This document shows positions 55,955-64,000 of a stretch of 64,000 nt of DNA, piece after piece (the stretch's first letter is position 1; every line of letters starts with the position of its first letter). The notes beneath the pieces were generated by a model. That model ran no database searches and had not been told where the DNA came from. It saw nothing but the letters and a program-made list of their open reading frames with translations. The stretch spans positions 14,335-78,334 of the forward strand of contig SKPV01000010.1 in NCBI GenBank assembly GCA_007119345.1, read 5' to 3'. Position numbers and translations under genes: made by a program. This DNA comes from Halovivax sp. Its GTDB lineage: Archaea > Halobacteriota > Halobacteria > Halobacteriales > Natrialbaceae.

Positions 55955-57829
55955 ATGAGATCCGATCGCGTCCTGTACGTCGGCACCGACCCCGTCGCCG
56001 CCGAGACCGTCGAGCGGTCGCTCGCGTCGGTCGACGTGGCGGTCGATCGAATCGGGTCGCGGACCGGCGCTATCGCGAAGCTGGAGACCGGGGACGTCGG
56101 CGCCATCGTGATCGACGCGGCGACCGTCGACGACGTCCCCCGGCTCCTCACCGAGGCAACGGAACGGAAAACGGTGCCGACGTTTCTCTGCTGGGCTCGC
56201 GAAGGCGGTGCGGTCCTCGCTTCGGCGTCTGCGACCCCGGTCGGCACCGACCGGAGGGAGCTCGCATCGACGATCACCGAGGCCCTCGGGGACGAACGGG
56301 GCCCTCCGCTTTCGGCGACCGTCGACGAGATCCGCACGCGGCTCGCCGACGCGACGTCGCCGGGTCGGATCGAACGGGCGATCCGCGAGGAGCTCTCAGC
56401 CGCCGGAACGATCGAATTCGCCTGGGTCGGCGAGTACGACCGGGGCGAGCGGGGCGTCCTCCCGTGGGTTACCGAACCGTCCGGAGACTGGCCGGTCACC
56501 CGGTCGTTCCCGATCGGGAACGGGAGCGAACCCCTGCTCGAGTCGGCGATGGAGACGGGCGAACTCCGCGTCCGGGATCCGACGGACGACCCGTCGGCGG
56601 TCCCCCTGGGCGAAACCGCCCTCGAACGCGACGTCGAACGGGTCGCCGTCGCGCCGCTCGCGGGAAGTGACGAACTCTACGGCGTCCTCGTCTGCTACGC
56701 CAGCGGGACGCTGGGCGGCAACGACCGCGACGCGATCGAGGCGATCGCCCGGACGACCTCCCACGCCCTCGAGGGGATCGCCGTCCGGGGTCGCCTCGCC
56801 CAGCTGGAACAGACGCTGCGCCGGTACGAGGGGCTCGTCGAAACGGCGGGCGACGGCATGTACGTACTCGACGCCGACGGTCACTTCACGACCGTCAACC
56901 GCGCGCTCGTGGAGCTGACCGGCTACAGTCGGGAGGGGCTGCTGGGCGAGCACGCGCAGATCCTCTTCGGCCAGGACGGCGCCCGAAAGGGGTCCGAAAC
57001 GGTCGAGCGACTGGCCCGAACCGACGAGTCGACGAGCACGGTGGAGCTCGCGTTTCGACCCAAACGCGGCGACCCGATCCCGTGCGAGACGCAACTCGCC
57101 CCGCTCGTGTACGACGGCGAGATCGGCGGCTCCGTCGGCGTGGTCCGGGACGTGACCGAACGAAAGCGACGGGAGCGCCGACTCCGCCAGCAAAACGAGC
57201 GTCTCGACGCGTTCGCGAGCATCGTCAGCCACGACCTCCGCAATCCGCTGAGCGTCGCGAAGGGGTACGCGGACCTGATCGCCGAGTCCGACTCCTCCGA
57301 CGAGGTCGAGGCGATCGTGGAATCGCTCGATCGGATGGACTCGATCATCACTGACGTCCTGTCGATCGCCCGGGAGGGAGACTGGGTCGACGACACCGAG
57401 CCGATCGACGTCGGCTCCGCAGCGGAAGACGCCTGGGCGAACGTCTCGACGGCCGAAGCGTCGCTCGTCGTCGACGAATCGATCGCGGTGGAGGCGGACC
57501 GATCCCCGTTCCTTCGACTGTTCGAAAATCTCTTCCGGAACAGTATCGATCACGTCGGAGACGGCGTGACGGTTCGGGTCGGGGTCCTTCCGGCCACGGC
57601 CGGAGACGACGAGACCCAGCCGGCCGGCTTCTACGTCGAGGACGACGGCGTCGGAATACCGGACGGGATGCGCGAACGCGTCTTCGACGCCGAGTTCTCG
57701 GCCGGATCCGACGGGATCGGCATCGGACTCTGGGTCGTGCGGGAAGTCGCGACGGGTCACGGCTGGTCGGCGATCGCCGACGCGTCGGCGGAAGGAGGAG
57801 CGCGCTTCGAGTTTCGAACGGCCGAGTGA
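55955..57829 (+). CDS. PAS/GAF sensor histidine kinase
   Basis: Protein of 624 aa. A degenerate receiver-like N terminus (1-110), a GAF domain (about 130-270), a short coiled coil, a PAS domain (285-400: YEGLVETAGDGMYVLDADGHF) and a kinase core. Phospho-acceptor His is H426 in SIVSHDLRNPL; N-box LFRNSIDH, G1 DDGVGIP and G2 GIGIGLWVVREV are intact. No membrane helix, so it senses a cytoplasmic signal. It is convergent with the HalX regulator, 15 bases between stops; they may pair functionally. Confidence 0.92.
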   Translation: MRSDRVLYVGTDPVAAETVERSLASVDVAVDRIGSRTGAIAKLETGDVGAIVIDAATVDDVPRLLTEATERKTVPTFLCWAREGGAVLASASATPVGTDRRELASTITEALGDERGPPLSATVDEIRTRLADATSPGRIERAIREELSAAGTIEFAWVGEYDRGERGVLPWVTEPSGDWPVTRSFPIGNGSEPLLESAMETGELRVRDPTDDPSAVPLGETALERDVERVAVAPLAGSDELYGVLVCYASGTLGGNDRDAIEAIARTTSHALEGIAVRGRLAQLEQTLRRYEGLVETAGDGMYVLDADGHFTTVNRALVELTGYSREGLLGEHAQILFGQDGARKGSETVERLARTDESTSTVELAFRPKRGDPIPCETQLAPLVYDGEIGGSVGVVRDVTERKRRERRLRQQNERLDAFASIVSHDLRNPLSVAKGYADLIAESDSSDEVEAIVESLDRMDSIITDVLSIAREGDWVDDTEPIDVGSAAEDAWANVSTAEASLVVDESIAVEADRSPFLRLFENLFRNSIDHVGDGVTVRVGVLPATAGDDETQPAGFYVEDDGVGIPDGMRERVFDAEFSAGSDGIGIGLWVVREVATGHGWSAIADASAEGGARFEFRTAE

Positions 57830-57844
57830 GTCCCGCCCGATCGA

Positions 57845-58420
57845 TCAGTTCTCCGTCTGGAGGTCCTGGAAGGCGCCGACGAAGTCGTCGTGAGAGGACA
57901 TCCCCGAGACCGTGTCGTCCACCCGAGATCGCAGCTGCGCGACGCGCTCACGGAGTTCCTGGTACTCCTCGTTGTCTTCGAGTTCGCGTTCTGCCTTCTC
58001 GGACTCGAGCAGCGTTTTCTTCGAGACCAGCGAGTAGTACTCCAGGATATCCGACTCGTAGGCGGATCGACTCGAGACGGATTCCACCATCTCCAGAAGC
58101 TCGTCCTTCGAGACGGGCTTGACGAGGTAATCGTCGAATCTCATCTCGATGATGTCGAAGTCCGGATCGACCGCCGTCACCATGACGACCCGGCAGTCGT
58201 AGCCGGCTTCGCGGACCTCGTCCAGGACCTCGTCGCCGGATAGCCCCGGCATCCGCCGGTCGAGCAGGACGATCTCGACCGAATCCGCCATCGTTTCGAG
58301 GGCTTCCTCGCCGTCGTAGGCCGTCTCGACCGACCGCTCCGTGCCGATCCAGGCGGCGAACAGGTCGGCGAGTCGCGCTTCGTCGTCCACGACGAGGACT
58401 TCCGGCTCGCCCTCACTCAT
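57845..58420 (-). CDS. HalX-domain response regulator
   Basis: Protein of 191 aa. The receiver domain (1-118) has the acidic pocket D12/D13, phospho-acceptor D54 (VLLDRRMPG) and Lys in [10 protein letters not shown]. The HalX domain (residues 125-190) has two helices, the second ending [12 protein letters not shown]. HalX regulators are haloarchaeal and presumed to act in signal transduction or transcription. ATG 58420 ([11 protein letters not shown]) starts right at the receiver fold. Confidence 0.93.
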   Translation of the reverse strand: MSEGEPEVLVVDDEARLADLFAAWIGTERSVETAYDGEEALETMADSVEIVLLDRRMPGLSGDEVLDEVREAGYDCRVVMVTAVDPDFDIIEMRFDDYLVKPVSKDELLEMVESVSSRSAYESDILEYYSLVSKKTLLESEKAERELEDNEEYQELRERVAQLRSRVDDTVSGMSSHDDFVGAFQDLQTEN

Positions 58421-58812
58421 GCGTAGACCCCCCCATGCCATCACCGTCGATTCCAGCCACAGGGAGGAAATTGCAGGGGGGCGTGATAAATCTCGCGACC
58501 AGCTGTAACTTTCCGGACACGCAACCATCGTCGTTCCAACCCACGACGGGTGAGAGAATCACCACCCGAGAGGACGAGTCGACCGATCCTTCGATCCTCG
58601 CTCGAGTCGAAATAGTAAATTTTCCGATTGAAAGGGCGGTCGAGGCGACCCCCTCAAGACGCGTCGCCCGTTCCCCGGTCAGGACGAGACCGGCGCGGAG
58701 AGACCGACGCGTCGCCCGGTCCGTCGGCCCCGATCCACGACGGGTCCGGTCACCGCGAGGAACGAAATTGTGGTCGATTTCGGGTGGCGCTACGCCGTTC
58801 GTCGCCGAGCGC
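58421..58812. other. Gene-free 392-bp stretch
   Basis: This separates the HalX start from the stop of the fused beta-oxidation gene. An AT-rich patch (58608-58632, AAATAGTAAATTTTCCGATT) could be a promoter or terminator. GACGCGTCGCCCG occurs twice (58659 and 58707, about 48 bases apart), a small direct repeat. No convincing gene is seen. Confidence 0.5.
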
Positions 58813-60786
58813 TCACTCGCCCTGGAACTCGGGCTCCCGGTCGGCCTGGAACGCCGAGAGGCCCTCCCAGAGGTCGTCGGTCGTGAACAGGTGCCCGAAC
58901 GAGCTCGACTCCAGTTCGAGGCCGGCGTCGGTGTCGTCGCGGCCGGCGAGCATGGCCCGCTTCGTGAACTTCATGGCGATCGGCGGACCGGCGGCGAGAT
59001 CCTCGGCCAGTTCCAGCGCGCGGTCTTCGAATTCGGCATTGGACACGACCTCGTTGACGAAACCGTAGTCGGCCATCGTCTCGGGATCGTAATCGTTGCG
59101 CGCGGTGAAGATGATCTCCTTCGCGCGACCCTCGCCGACGATGTGTCGGAGCCGCTGCGTGCCGCCCCAGCCGGGGATGAGCCCGAGATTGTGCTCCGGT
59201 TGACCGAACTGGGACCGCTCGCTGGCGATCCGCAGGTCGGCGCACGTCGCCAGCTCCATGCCCCCGCCGAGCGCGTAGCCGTCGATCGCCGCGACGACCG
59301 GCATCGGAATCTCCTCGAGGCGGCCGAAGACTTGCTGGCCGTGCCTGGAGAGCTCCGCGGCCTCGAGGCCGGTGCCGGCGGCGCCGGAGGCCGCATCGAA
59401 GCCCGCCGAGAAGGCGCGGTCGCCCGCGCCCGTGAGCAACACCGAGCGGACGTCGTCGTCCTCGACGAGACGGTCGATCGCGTCGTCGAGTTCGTCGATC
59501 ATCTGGGTGGTGATCGTGTTCATTCGGTGGGGGCGGTCGATGACGATCTGGCCCACCATGTCGGATGGACGCTCGATTCGGATCGTCTCGTACTCGACCT
59601 CGTCGTCGTCGCCCCCGTCCGCCCGACGGAACGCGCCCCGCTCGGCGAACTCCTGGAGGTGATCCGAGGGGCGGTGACGCTCGTGGCCCGACTCCTCGTA
59701 GGCTTCCTCGAGCACCGTGTGCGCCTTCTCGACGCCGAACTCGTCGACCGTCTTGACCGGGCCCTCCGGCCAGCCGCCGCCGAGCTTCAGTCCTTCGTCG
59801 ATGGCGTCGGCCGTCGCGATCTCCCCGCCGAGGAGCCTCGCGACCTCGTTGGCCATCGCGGCGGTGAGCCGGTCTTCGATCGCCTCGTCGACCTGGTCGG
59901 TCGGTATCTCGACGCCACTTCCGTCCTCGTAGTCGTAAAAGCCCTTTCCGGTCTTCCGGCCGAGCGCTTCGTTCTCGACCGTCTCGACGAGCGCCGGCGC
60001 CGGCTCGTAGGCGTCGCCCAGCTCCTCGTGCATGTACTCGAGGACGTGGAAGCTCACGTCGTGACCCACCATGTCGCCCAGCTCGAACGCCCCCATCGGC
60101 TGGCCCATCCCGTACTTGGTGGTGGAGTCGATCTCCTCGACGGTGGCCTCGTCCTCGCTCAGCATCCAGGCGGCCTCGTTCATCAGCGGAACGAGGACCC
60201 GGTTGACGATGAAGCCGGGCTCGTCCTTGTGCACGCGGACGGGCGTCTTCTCGAAGTCCTCGGCGAGCGCCTCGATCGTGTCGAGGGTCGCTTCGGCGGT
60301 CTGTTCGCCCGAGATGACCTCGACCAGCGGCATGCGGATCGGCGGATTGAAAAAGTGCATGCCACAGAACCGCTCCGGCCGCGCCGTGACCGCCGCGATC
60401 TCGCTGATCGACAGCGAGGAGGTGTTCGTCGCGAAGATGGCGTCGTCGGGGGCCGACTCCTCGACCTCCTGGTAGACGTCCTTCTTGATGTCCATCCGCT
60501 CGGGGACCGCCTCGATGACGACGTCGGCGTCGCTCACCGCCTCCGACATCTCGACCAGGGGCGTGATCCGGTCGAGCGTCTCGTCGACGTCCGCCGCTTC
60601 GATCTGGCCGCTCTCGGCGAGTTTCCCGAGCGACCACTCGATCTGATCGTAGCCGTCCTGGACGATCTCCTCGTCGATGTCGCGCATCGCGACGTCGTAC
60701 CCCGCGAGGGCGGCGACCTCGGCGATGCCGTGGCCCATGTTCCCCGCTCCGAGAACTGCGACGGTGTTGATATCTTCCAGATCCAT
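58813..60786 (-). CDS. Fused 3-hydroxyacyl-CoA dehydrogenase/enoyl-CoA hydratase
   Basis: Protein of 657 aa. The N-terminal HCDH part has NAD motif GAGNMGHG (14-21), NTSSLSI, MHFFNPP (catalytic His) and a second C-terminal-domain copy (to about 390). The C-terminal crotonase domain (about 400-657) has [31 protein letters not shown] and [15 protein letters not shown]. Domain order is the reverse of bacterial FadB. It catalyses two steps of beta-oxidation. It is divergent from the acyl-CoA dehydrogenase (117 bases between starts), so both are probably co-regulated. Confidence 0.95.
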   Translation of the reverse strand: MDLEDINTVAVLGAGNMGHGIAEVAALAGYDVAMRDIDEEIVQDGYDQIEWSLGKLAESGQIEAADVDETLDRITPLVEMSEAVSDADVVIEAVPERMDIKKDVYQEVEESAPDDAIFATNTSSLSISEIAAVTARPERFCGMHFFNPPIRMPLVEVISGEQTAEATLDTIEALAEDFEKTPVRVHKDEPGFIVNRVLVPLMNEAAWMLSEDEATVEEIDSTTKYGMGQPMGAFELGDMVGHDVSFHVLEYMHEELGDAYEPAPALVETVENEALGRKTGKGFYDYEDGSGVEIPTDQVDEAIEDRLTAAMANEVARLLGGEIATADAIDEGLKLGGGWPEGPVKTVDEFGVEKAHTVLEEAYEESGHERHRPSDHLQEFAERGAFRRADGGDDDEVEYETIRIERPSDMVGQIVIDRPHRMNTITTQMIDELDDAIDRLVEDDDVRSVLLTGAGDRAFSAGFDAASGAAGTGLEAAELSRHGQQVFGRLEEIPMPVVAAIDGYALGGGMELATCADLRIASERSQFGQPEHNLGLIPGWGGTQRLRHIVGEGRAKEIIFTARNDYDPETMADYGFVNEVVSNAEFEDRALELAEDLAAGPPIAMKFTKRAMLAGRDDTDAGLELESSSFGHLFTTDDLWEGLSAFQADREPEFQGE

Positions 60787-60876
60787 GGGTGTGTGTCCAA
60801 CCGGAACCCGTTTGAACGTTTCCCTCCCCGGAGACAGAAACTCCGTTCCAGTTTACTCCCGGTTAGAATACTTCTT

Positions 60877-60883
60877 TACGGTT
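60877..60883 (+). promoter_or_regulatory. Putative TATA box of the second acyl-CoA dehydrogenase
   Basis: TTTACGG lies 27 bases before ATG 60904; an AT-rich TAGAATACTTC precedes it. Leaderless transcription is likely. Confidence 0.35.
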
Positions 60884-60903
60884 GGCCATGCATATCGTCT
60901 ACC

Positions 60904-62055
60904 ATGGACTTCGAACTGACAGACGAGCAAAAACAACTCCGCGACGAGGTGCGGCGCTTCGCGGAGAACGAGATCGAGCCAGTCGCCCGCGAGTACGACG
61001 TCGAGGAGAAGTACCCCCACGAGATCGTCGACAAGGCGGCGGAGATGGGCCTGCTCGGCCCGCACATCCCCATCGAATACGGCGGGGCGGGTTACGGATC
61101 CCTCGAAGTCTCGATGATCGTCGAGGAGCTGTTCGCCGTCGACCCCGGCATCGGTCTCTCGCTGGTCTCGACGTCGTTCGGCTGCGAGTCGATCATCCGC
61201 TTCGGCACGGAAGAACAGAAAGAACGATTCCTCGAGCCCGTCGCCGCCGGCGAGAAGATCACCGGCGCCGCGATCTCCGAGCCCGACTCCGGCTCGGACG
61301 TCGCCTCCGTCTCCACCCGCGCCGAGAAGGACGGCGACGAGTGGGTGATCAACGGGAACAAGATGTGGATCACCAACGGCTCCGTCGGCGACTTCTTCGT
61401 CGTCCTCTGTGAGACCAACCCGGACGCCGAGGGCCGATACAACGGCTTCAGCCAGATCGTCGTCGAGTCCGACCGCGACGGCTTCGAGGCCGACAAGATC
61501 ACCGGCAAGCTCGGCATCCGCGCCTCCGACACCGCCGAGCTGATCTTCGACGACGTCCGCGTGCCCGAGGATAACCTGATCGGGACCAAAGACGCCGCCT
61601 TCCTCCAGCAGATGCAGTTCTTCGACGAGACGCGCACCGCCGTCGCCGCCCAGGGCGTCGGCATCGCCAAGGGCGCCACCGAGGCCGCCCTCGAGTACGC
61701 CCAGGAGCGCGAGCAGTTCGGCAAGTCGATCTCGGAGTTCCAGGCCATCCAGCACAAGCTCGCCGACATGGCCACCAAGACCGAAGCCGCCCGCAACCTG
61801 ACCTACAAGGCCGCCTGGAACGTCGATCAGGACAACGACATCACGAAGCTCGCCTCGATGGCCAAGGAGTACGCCTCCCGGATCGCCGTCGACGTCGCCG
61901 ACGAGGCCGTCCAGATCCACGGCGGCGCCGGCTACGTCAACGACTTCCCCGTCGAGCGCTTCTACCGCGACGCCAAGATCACCCAGATCTACGAGGGCAC
62001 CACCGAGATCCAGAAGAACATTATCGCCCGCGAGATGCTCGGAAAGGGCTTCTAA
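60904..62055 (+). CDS. Acyl-CoA dehydrogenase
   Basis: Protein of 383 aa with the full three-domain layout: [29 protein letters not shown] (FAD site), [11 protein letters not shown] and catalytic Glu in IYEGTTEIQ. It starts beta-oxidation and is paired divergently with the fused HCDH/ECH gene. It shows strong codon bias, suggesting high expression. Its stop is followed within one base by the 62056 hairpin element. Confidence 0.95.
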   Translation: MDFELTDEQKQLRDEVRRFAENEIEPVAREYDVEEKYPHEIVDKAAEMGLLGPHIPIEYGGAGYGSLEVSMIVEELFAVDPGIGLSLVSTSFGCESIIRFGTEEQKERFLEPVAAGEKITGAAISEPDSGSDVASVSTRAEKDGDEWVINGNKMWITNGSVGDFFVVLCETNPDAEGRYNGFSQIVVESDRDGFEADKITGKLGIRASDTAELIFDDVRVPEDNLIGTKDAAFLQQMQFFDETRTAVAAQGVGIAKGATEAALEYAQEREQFGKSISEFQAIQHKLADMATKTEAARNLTYKAAWNVDQDNDITKLASMAKEYASRIAVDVADEAVQIHGGAGYVNDFPVERFYRDAKITQIYEGTTEIQKNIIAREMLGKGF

Positions 62056-62300
62056 CAACCTTTTGCGCTGCGGGCCGGCTTCGCCGGCCCTCGGCAAAAC
62101 GTTGATGAAAAGCACTCCTCCCTCCGTTCCGAGCGCGCGATTGGCGCTCTCCACATCGGTCGTCGGCCCGCTCGCAGTCTGACGACTGCTCGCGGTACTT
62201 ATCGTCGAACGTCAGCCAGCCTTCCCCCGGGTCGCGCGCCCTCGCTAGTCGCTCGGCCGCGCTCCCGGCCATCCGTTCGTGGACGTCTAACCGATAACAC
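62056..62300. repeat. Structured intergenic element with long hairpin, resembling a dispersed haloarchaeal repeat
   Basis: From 62056 CAAC, C, TTTTGC, five unpaired bases and GGGCCGGC (62072-62079) pair across loop TTC with GCCGGCCC (62083-62090), GCAAAA (62094-62099), C and GTTG (62101-62104). Further hairpins are GAGCGC/GCGCTC (62131-62149) and GCAGT/ACTGC (62174-62189). I recall very similar sequences after many genes in haloarchaeal genomes, but cannot confirm it here. The first hairpin may act as a terminator. Confidence 0.55.
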
Positions 62301-62302
62301 GC

Positions 62303-62830
62303 TTATCCGTCCGTATCGGTGTCGCCATCGTCTCGATCCGAATCCGTATCGCCCCCGTCGCGATCCGAATCCGTATCGCCACCGTCTCGATCCGAATCCG
62401 TATCGCCACCGTCGCGATCCGAATCAGTATCGCCGTCGTCGCGATCCGAATCCGTATCCCTGTCCGAACGTAGCGGCCCGCTGGCCGGGTATCGATCGTC
62501 AGGCTCGGTTTGCGGATCCGACGCGCCCGCGGGTCCCGTTCGATCGACGAGGGCTGGCCCCTGGTCCGGCGACGGTTCCGACGACCGCGCTCCTGTCGGT
62601 TCCGCGTCGTCGGAATCGTCGGCCGGCGGGCGCCAGCCGACCGCGAAGAGAAGGATCGGCGGGAGTACGTACGCGCCGATGGCGAGAATTGCGAACAGCG
62701 GGTCGACGAAGACGAGCAGGCCGAAGATGGCGAGCGCTGCCGCCGAGAGGGTGTGCGCGGCCGTCGTCGTGTACCGGCGGTAGAACCGCCAGAAGTCGCG
62801 AACCCGTGTTCGAAGCCGAGCGGTCGCCAC
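62303..62830 (-). CDS. Small membrane protein with acidic repeat tail
   Basis: Protein of about 175 aa from GTG 62830 (VATARLRTRVRDFWR). A basic amphipathic start is followed by two hydrophobic helices (AAALAIFGLLVFVDPLFAILAIGAYVLPPILL split between them). The C-terminal 100 residues are acidic and end in five 9-residue repeats of the DTDSDRDGG type, coded by a 27-bp DNA repeat (62319-62460). Other GTG starts lie at 62860 and at 62971; the latter overlaps the Nudix stop as GTGA. The start is uncertain. Function unknown. Confidence 0.7.
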   Translation of the reverse strand: MATARLRTRVRDFWRFYRRYTTTAAHTLSAAALAIFGLLVFVDPLFAILAIGAYVLPPILLFAVGWRPPADDSDDAEPTGARSSEPSPDQGPALVDRTGPAGASDPQTEPDDRYPASGPLRSDRDTDSDRDDGDTDSDRDGGDTDSDRDGGDTDSDRDGGDTDSDRDDGDTDTDG

Positions 62831-62967
62831 GGTTCGAGGTACGTTCGCCGGGCGGAACACGCTTGTGGTGGAACCGACGGGTCCAGGTCCCAGTGCGCGC
62901 GGAAGTCGACCCCGGAGGTCGGCCGAGCGTCCGTCTCGGGCGTCACGGAACGCGCCGCGGCGTCGCG

Positions 62968-63498
62968 TCACCGGTACGGCTCGTCGCCCTCCAGCGCCAG
63001 CCGGACGAAGCGCCGGTTCGCATCCGCCATACGAAGGTCCTCGATATCTTCCTCCCTCCTGAACTCGACGCTGATTACGTCCGATCCGGGTTCAGGACTG
63101 CCGCCCGTCAGCTCCCGATCGACCACGCAGCGGATCAGCAGGGTGTAGATGCCGAGCGGCGGGTACTCGTTGTGATGGGTGGCGAGCAGCCGGAGGTCCG
63201 ACGAGTCGACGCGCAGGCCGGTCTCCTCTTCGAGTTCGCGCGCGGCTGCGTCGGAGGCGGATTCGTCGTGTTCGACGTAGCCGCCAGGGACGGTCCACTC
63301 GCCGTCGCGCGACGGCGCACGCTCGGCGACCAGGACGCGGTCCCCGTCGCGGACGACGACGACGCCTGCGGTCGGCACCGGGTTGCGCCAGACGATCTCG
63401 TCGCAGTCGGGGCAGTAGCGGCGCTCGCGGCCCTCGAACGTCGTGGTTCCCAGTTTGGCCCCACAGATCGGGCAATAGTCGGCGTCGACGGCGACCAT
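62968..63498 (-). CDS. Nudix hydrolase with N-terminal zinc ribbon (NudC-like)
   Basis: Protein of 176 aa. A zinc ribbon (CPICGAK and YCPDCDE, residues 9-34) precedes a Nudix domain with box GGYVEHDESASDAAARELEEETGL (two helices, near residues 72-95). Such proteins hydrolyse NADH, ADP-ribose or related nucleotide diphosphates; which one is not evident. ATG 63498. The small membrane protein follows on the same strand. Confidence 0.9.
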   Translation of the reverse strand: MVAVDADYCPICGAKLGTTTFEGRERRYCPDCDEIVWRNPVPTAGVVVVRDGDRVLVAERAPSRDGEWTVPGGYVEHDESASDAAARELEEETGLRVDSSDLRLLATHHNEYPPLGIYTLLIRCVVDRELTGGSPEPGSDVISVEFRREEDIEDLRMADANRRFVRLALEGDEPYR

Positions 63499-63590
63499 AC
63501 TCTTCCATCCGACGGGAGCCGGGAATCGGTTCCTATCCCCGGTGCTACCCGCCGGGAGCGTTTTCCCCAGCCGGAACGTACGGATCCCAC

Positions 63591-64000
63591 ATGAGAGAGT
63601 TCGTCTTCGCCCTCGAGTACGATCCCGGAGCGAACCCCGTCGCGGACGTGCTCGCCGAGCACCGGGACGCGACCATCCGATCGCTGTCCTGCCACGTGAC
63701 GCCGGAGAGCCTCTGGCGGGTCGACCACGCGACGGGTCCCGCGGACGCGCTCGAGGCGCTAGAATCCGCCTACCGCCACGCCGACTACTTCGCCGACTGC
63801 CTCGTCCGGGACGATTGCGGCGCCGAGTGCGAGACGCAGGTGCTCGACCGCGGGCGGGACGAACTCGTGGTGTACACCTACTGGGACCGGACGGACGACT
63901 GCACGTCGGTCCCACACGTCGCGCTGGAGCACCTCGGCCGAGGGCTGCTGTTCGAGACCTATCGCGAGGGTCGGCGGTACCGCTGGCGGATCGTCCTCGG
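63591..64000 (+). CDS. Bacterio-opsin-activator-like HTH regulator (partial)
   Basis: 136 codons visible, cut by the window end. The N-terminal domain (MREFVFALEYDPG, SLWRVDHATGPADAL, YFADCLVRDDCGAE) matches haloarchaeal bacterio-opsin-activator-type regulators, in which a helix-turn-helix lies further on. Its target is unknown. ATG 63591 is 93 bases from the divergent Nudix start. Confidence 0.8.
   Translation, partial: MREFVFALEYDPGANPVADVLAEHRDATIRSLSCHVTPESLWRVDHATGPADALEALESAYRHADYFADCLVRDDCGAECETQVLDRGRDELVVYTYWDRTDDCTSVPHVALEHLGRGLLFETYREGRRYRWRIVL

Noticed and set aside
58435..62055. A very long open frame (over 1,200 codons) across 58435-62055 on the plus strand
   Set aside because: Its first 800 codons are the antisense of the fused HCDH/ECH gene and only the last 383 are a real protein. 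High GC makes such antisense frames common here.
62021..62272. Minus-strand open frame of 83 codons in the hairpin region
   Set aside because: It is read through the structured element and overlaps the end of acyl-CoA dehydrogenase. It is probably a by-product of the repeat, although similar frames are sometimes annotated.

Overview
The window looks like chromosomal DNA of an extremely halophilic archaeon (class Halobacteria). The evidence is high GC with GC-rich third positions, very acidic proteins, HalX, HalOD1 and bacterio-opsin-activator-like regulators, a thermosome subunit, diphthamide synthesis, geranylgeranyl reductase and squalene/phytoene synthase genes, F420-type oxidoreductases, and many leaderless genes with a TATA-like box 25-30 bases before the start codon. 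I see no rRNA, tRNA, transposase, phage gene, CRISPR array or replication origin. The gene content is mostly housekeeping.

Layout: 0-8.2 kb holds an HhH protein, Dph6, a DUF373 membrane protein, an SppA-type S49 protease, a HalOD1 protein, a coiled-coil protein and a GH2-fold protein. 8.4-15.7 kb holds a small haloarchaeal protein, aconitase, an NAD epimerase-like protein, a membrane-anchored DHH phosphoesterase, an HVO_0758-type zinc finger and an MFS transporter. 15.8-23.2 kb has an HTTM protein, a GpgS-like glycosyltransferase, a Nudix CoA pyrophosphatase pair, and a creatininase-family amidase that overlaps an FAD oxidoreductase. 23.2-33.4 kb has Hsp20, a zinc microprotein, a radical SAM-HhH protein, a TRAM protein, a winged-helix/MBL/YkgJ cluster, a PPOX protein, a methyltransferase with a glycosyltransferase, an enoyl-CoA hydratase and an amidohydrolase-fold protein. 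33.7-44 kb has a thermosome subunit, a SAM hydrolase-type enzyme, two broken genes, 3-hydroxyacyl-CoA dehydrogenase, squalene/phytoene synthase, acyl-CoA dehydrogenase, geranylgeranyl reductase and an AI-2E permease. 44-55 kb has PadR, a CtaA-CtaB fusion, a DUF192 lipoprotein, an LLM oxidoreductase, an ABC exporter, a Gfo/Idh enzyme, DUF420, a broken J-domain gene, a cupin and NikR. 56-64 kb has a PAS histidine kinase convergent with a HalX response regulator, a two-domain beta-oxidation protein, a second acyl-CoA dehydrogenase, Nudix and the start of an HTH regulator.

Functional themes are beta-oxidation (two acyl-CoA dehydrogenases, two 3-hydroxyacyl-CoA dehydrogenases, enoyl-CoA hydratases, none in one operon), isoprenoid lipid and heme synthesis, protein quality control (thermosome, Hsp20, SppA), and redox enzymes using FAD, FMN or F420.

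The most unusual feature is a dense set of about 18 short tandem-repeat arrays (period 20-53 bp, 2-6 copies) lying almost only between genes. At least five include the stop codon and last codons of the neighbouring gene, as if gene 3' ends had been duplicated repeatedly. Three small genes near such arrays are broken by one nonsense or frameshift change. A structured element with a long imperfect hairpin after 62053 resembles a dispersed haloarchaeal intergenic repeat.
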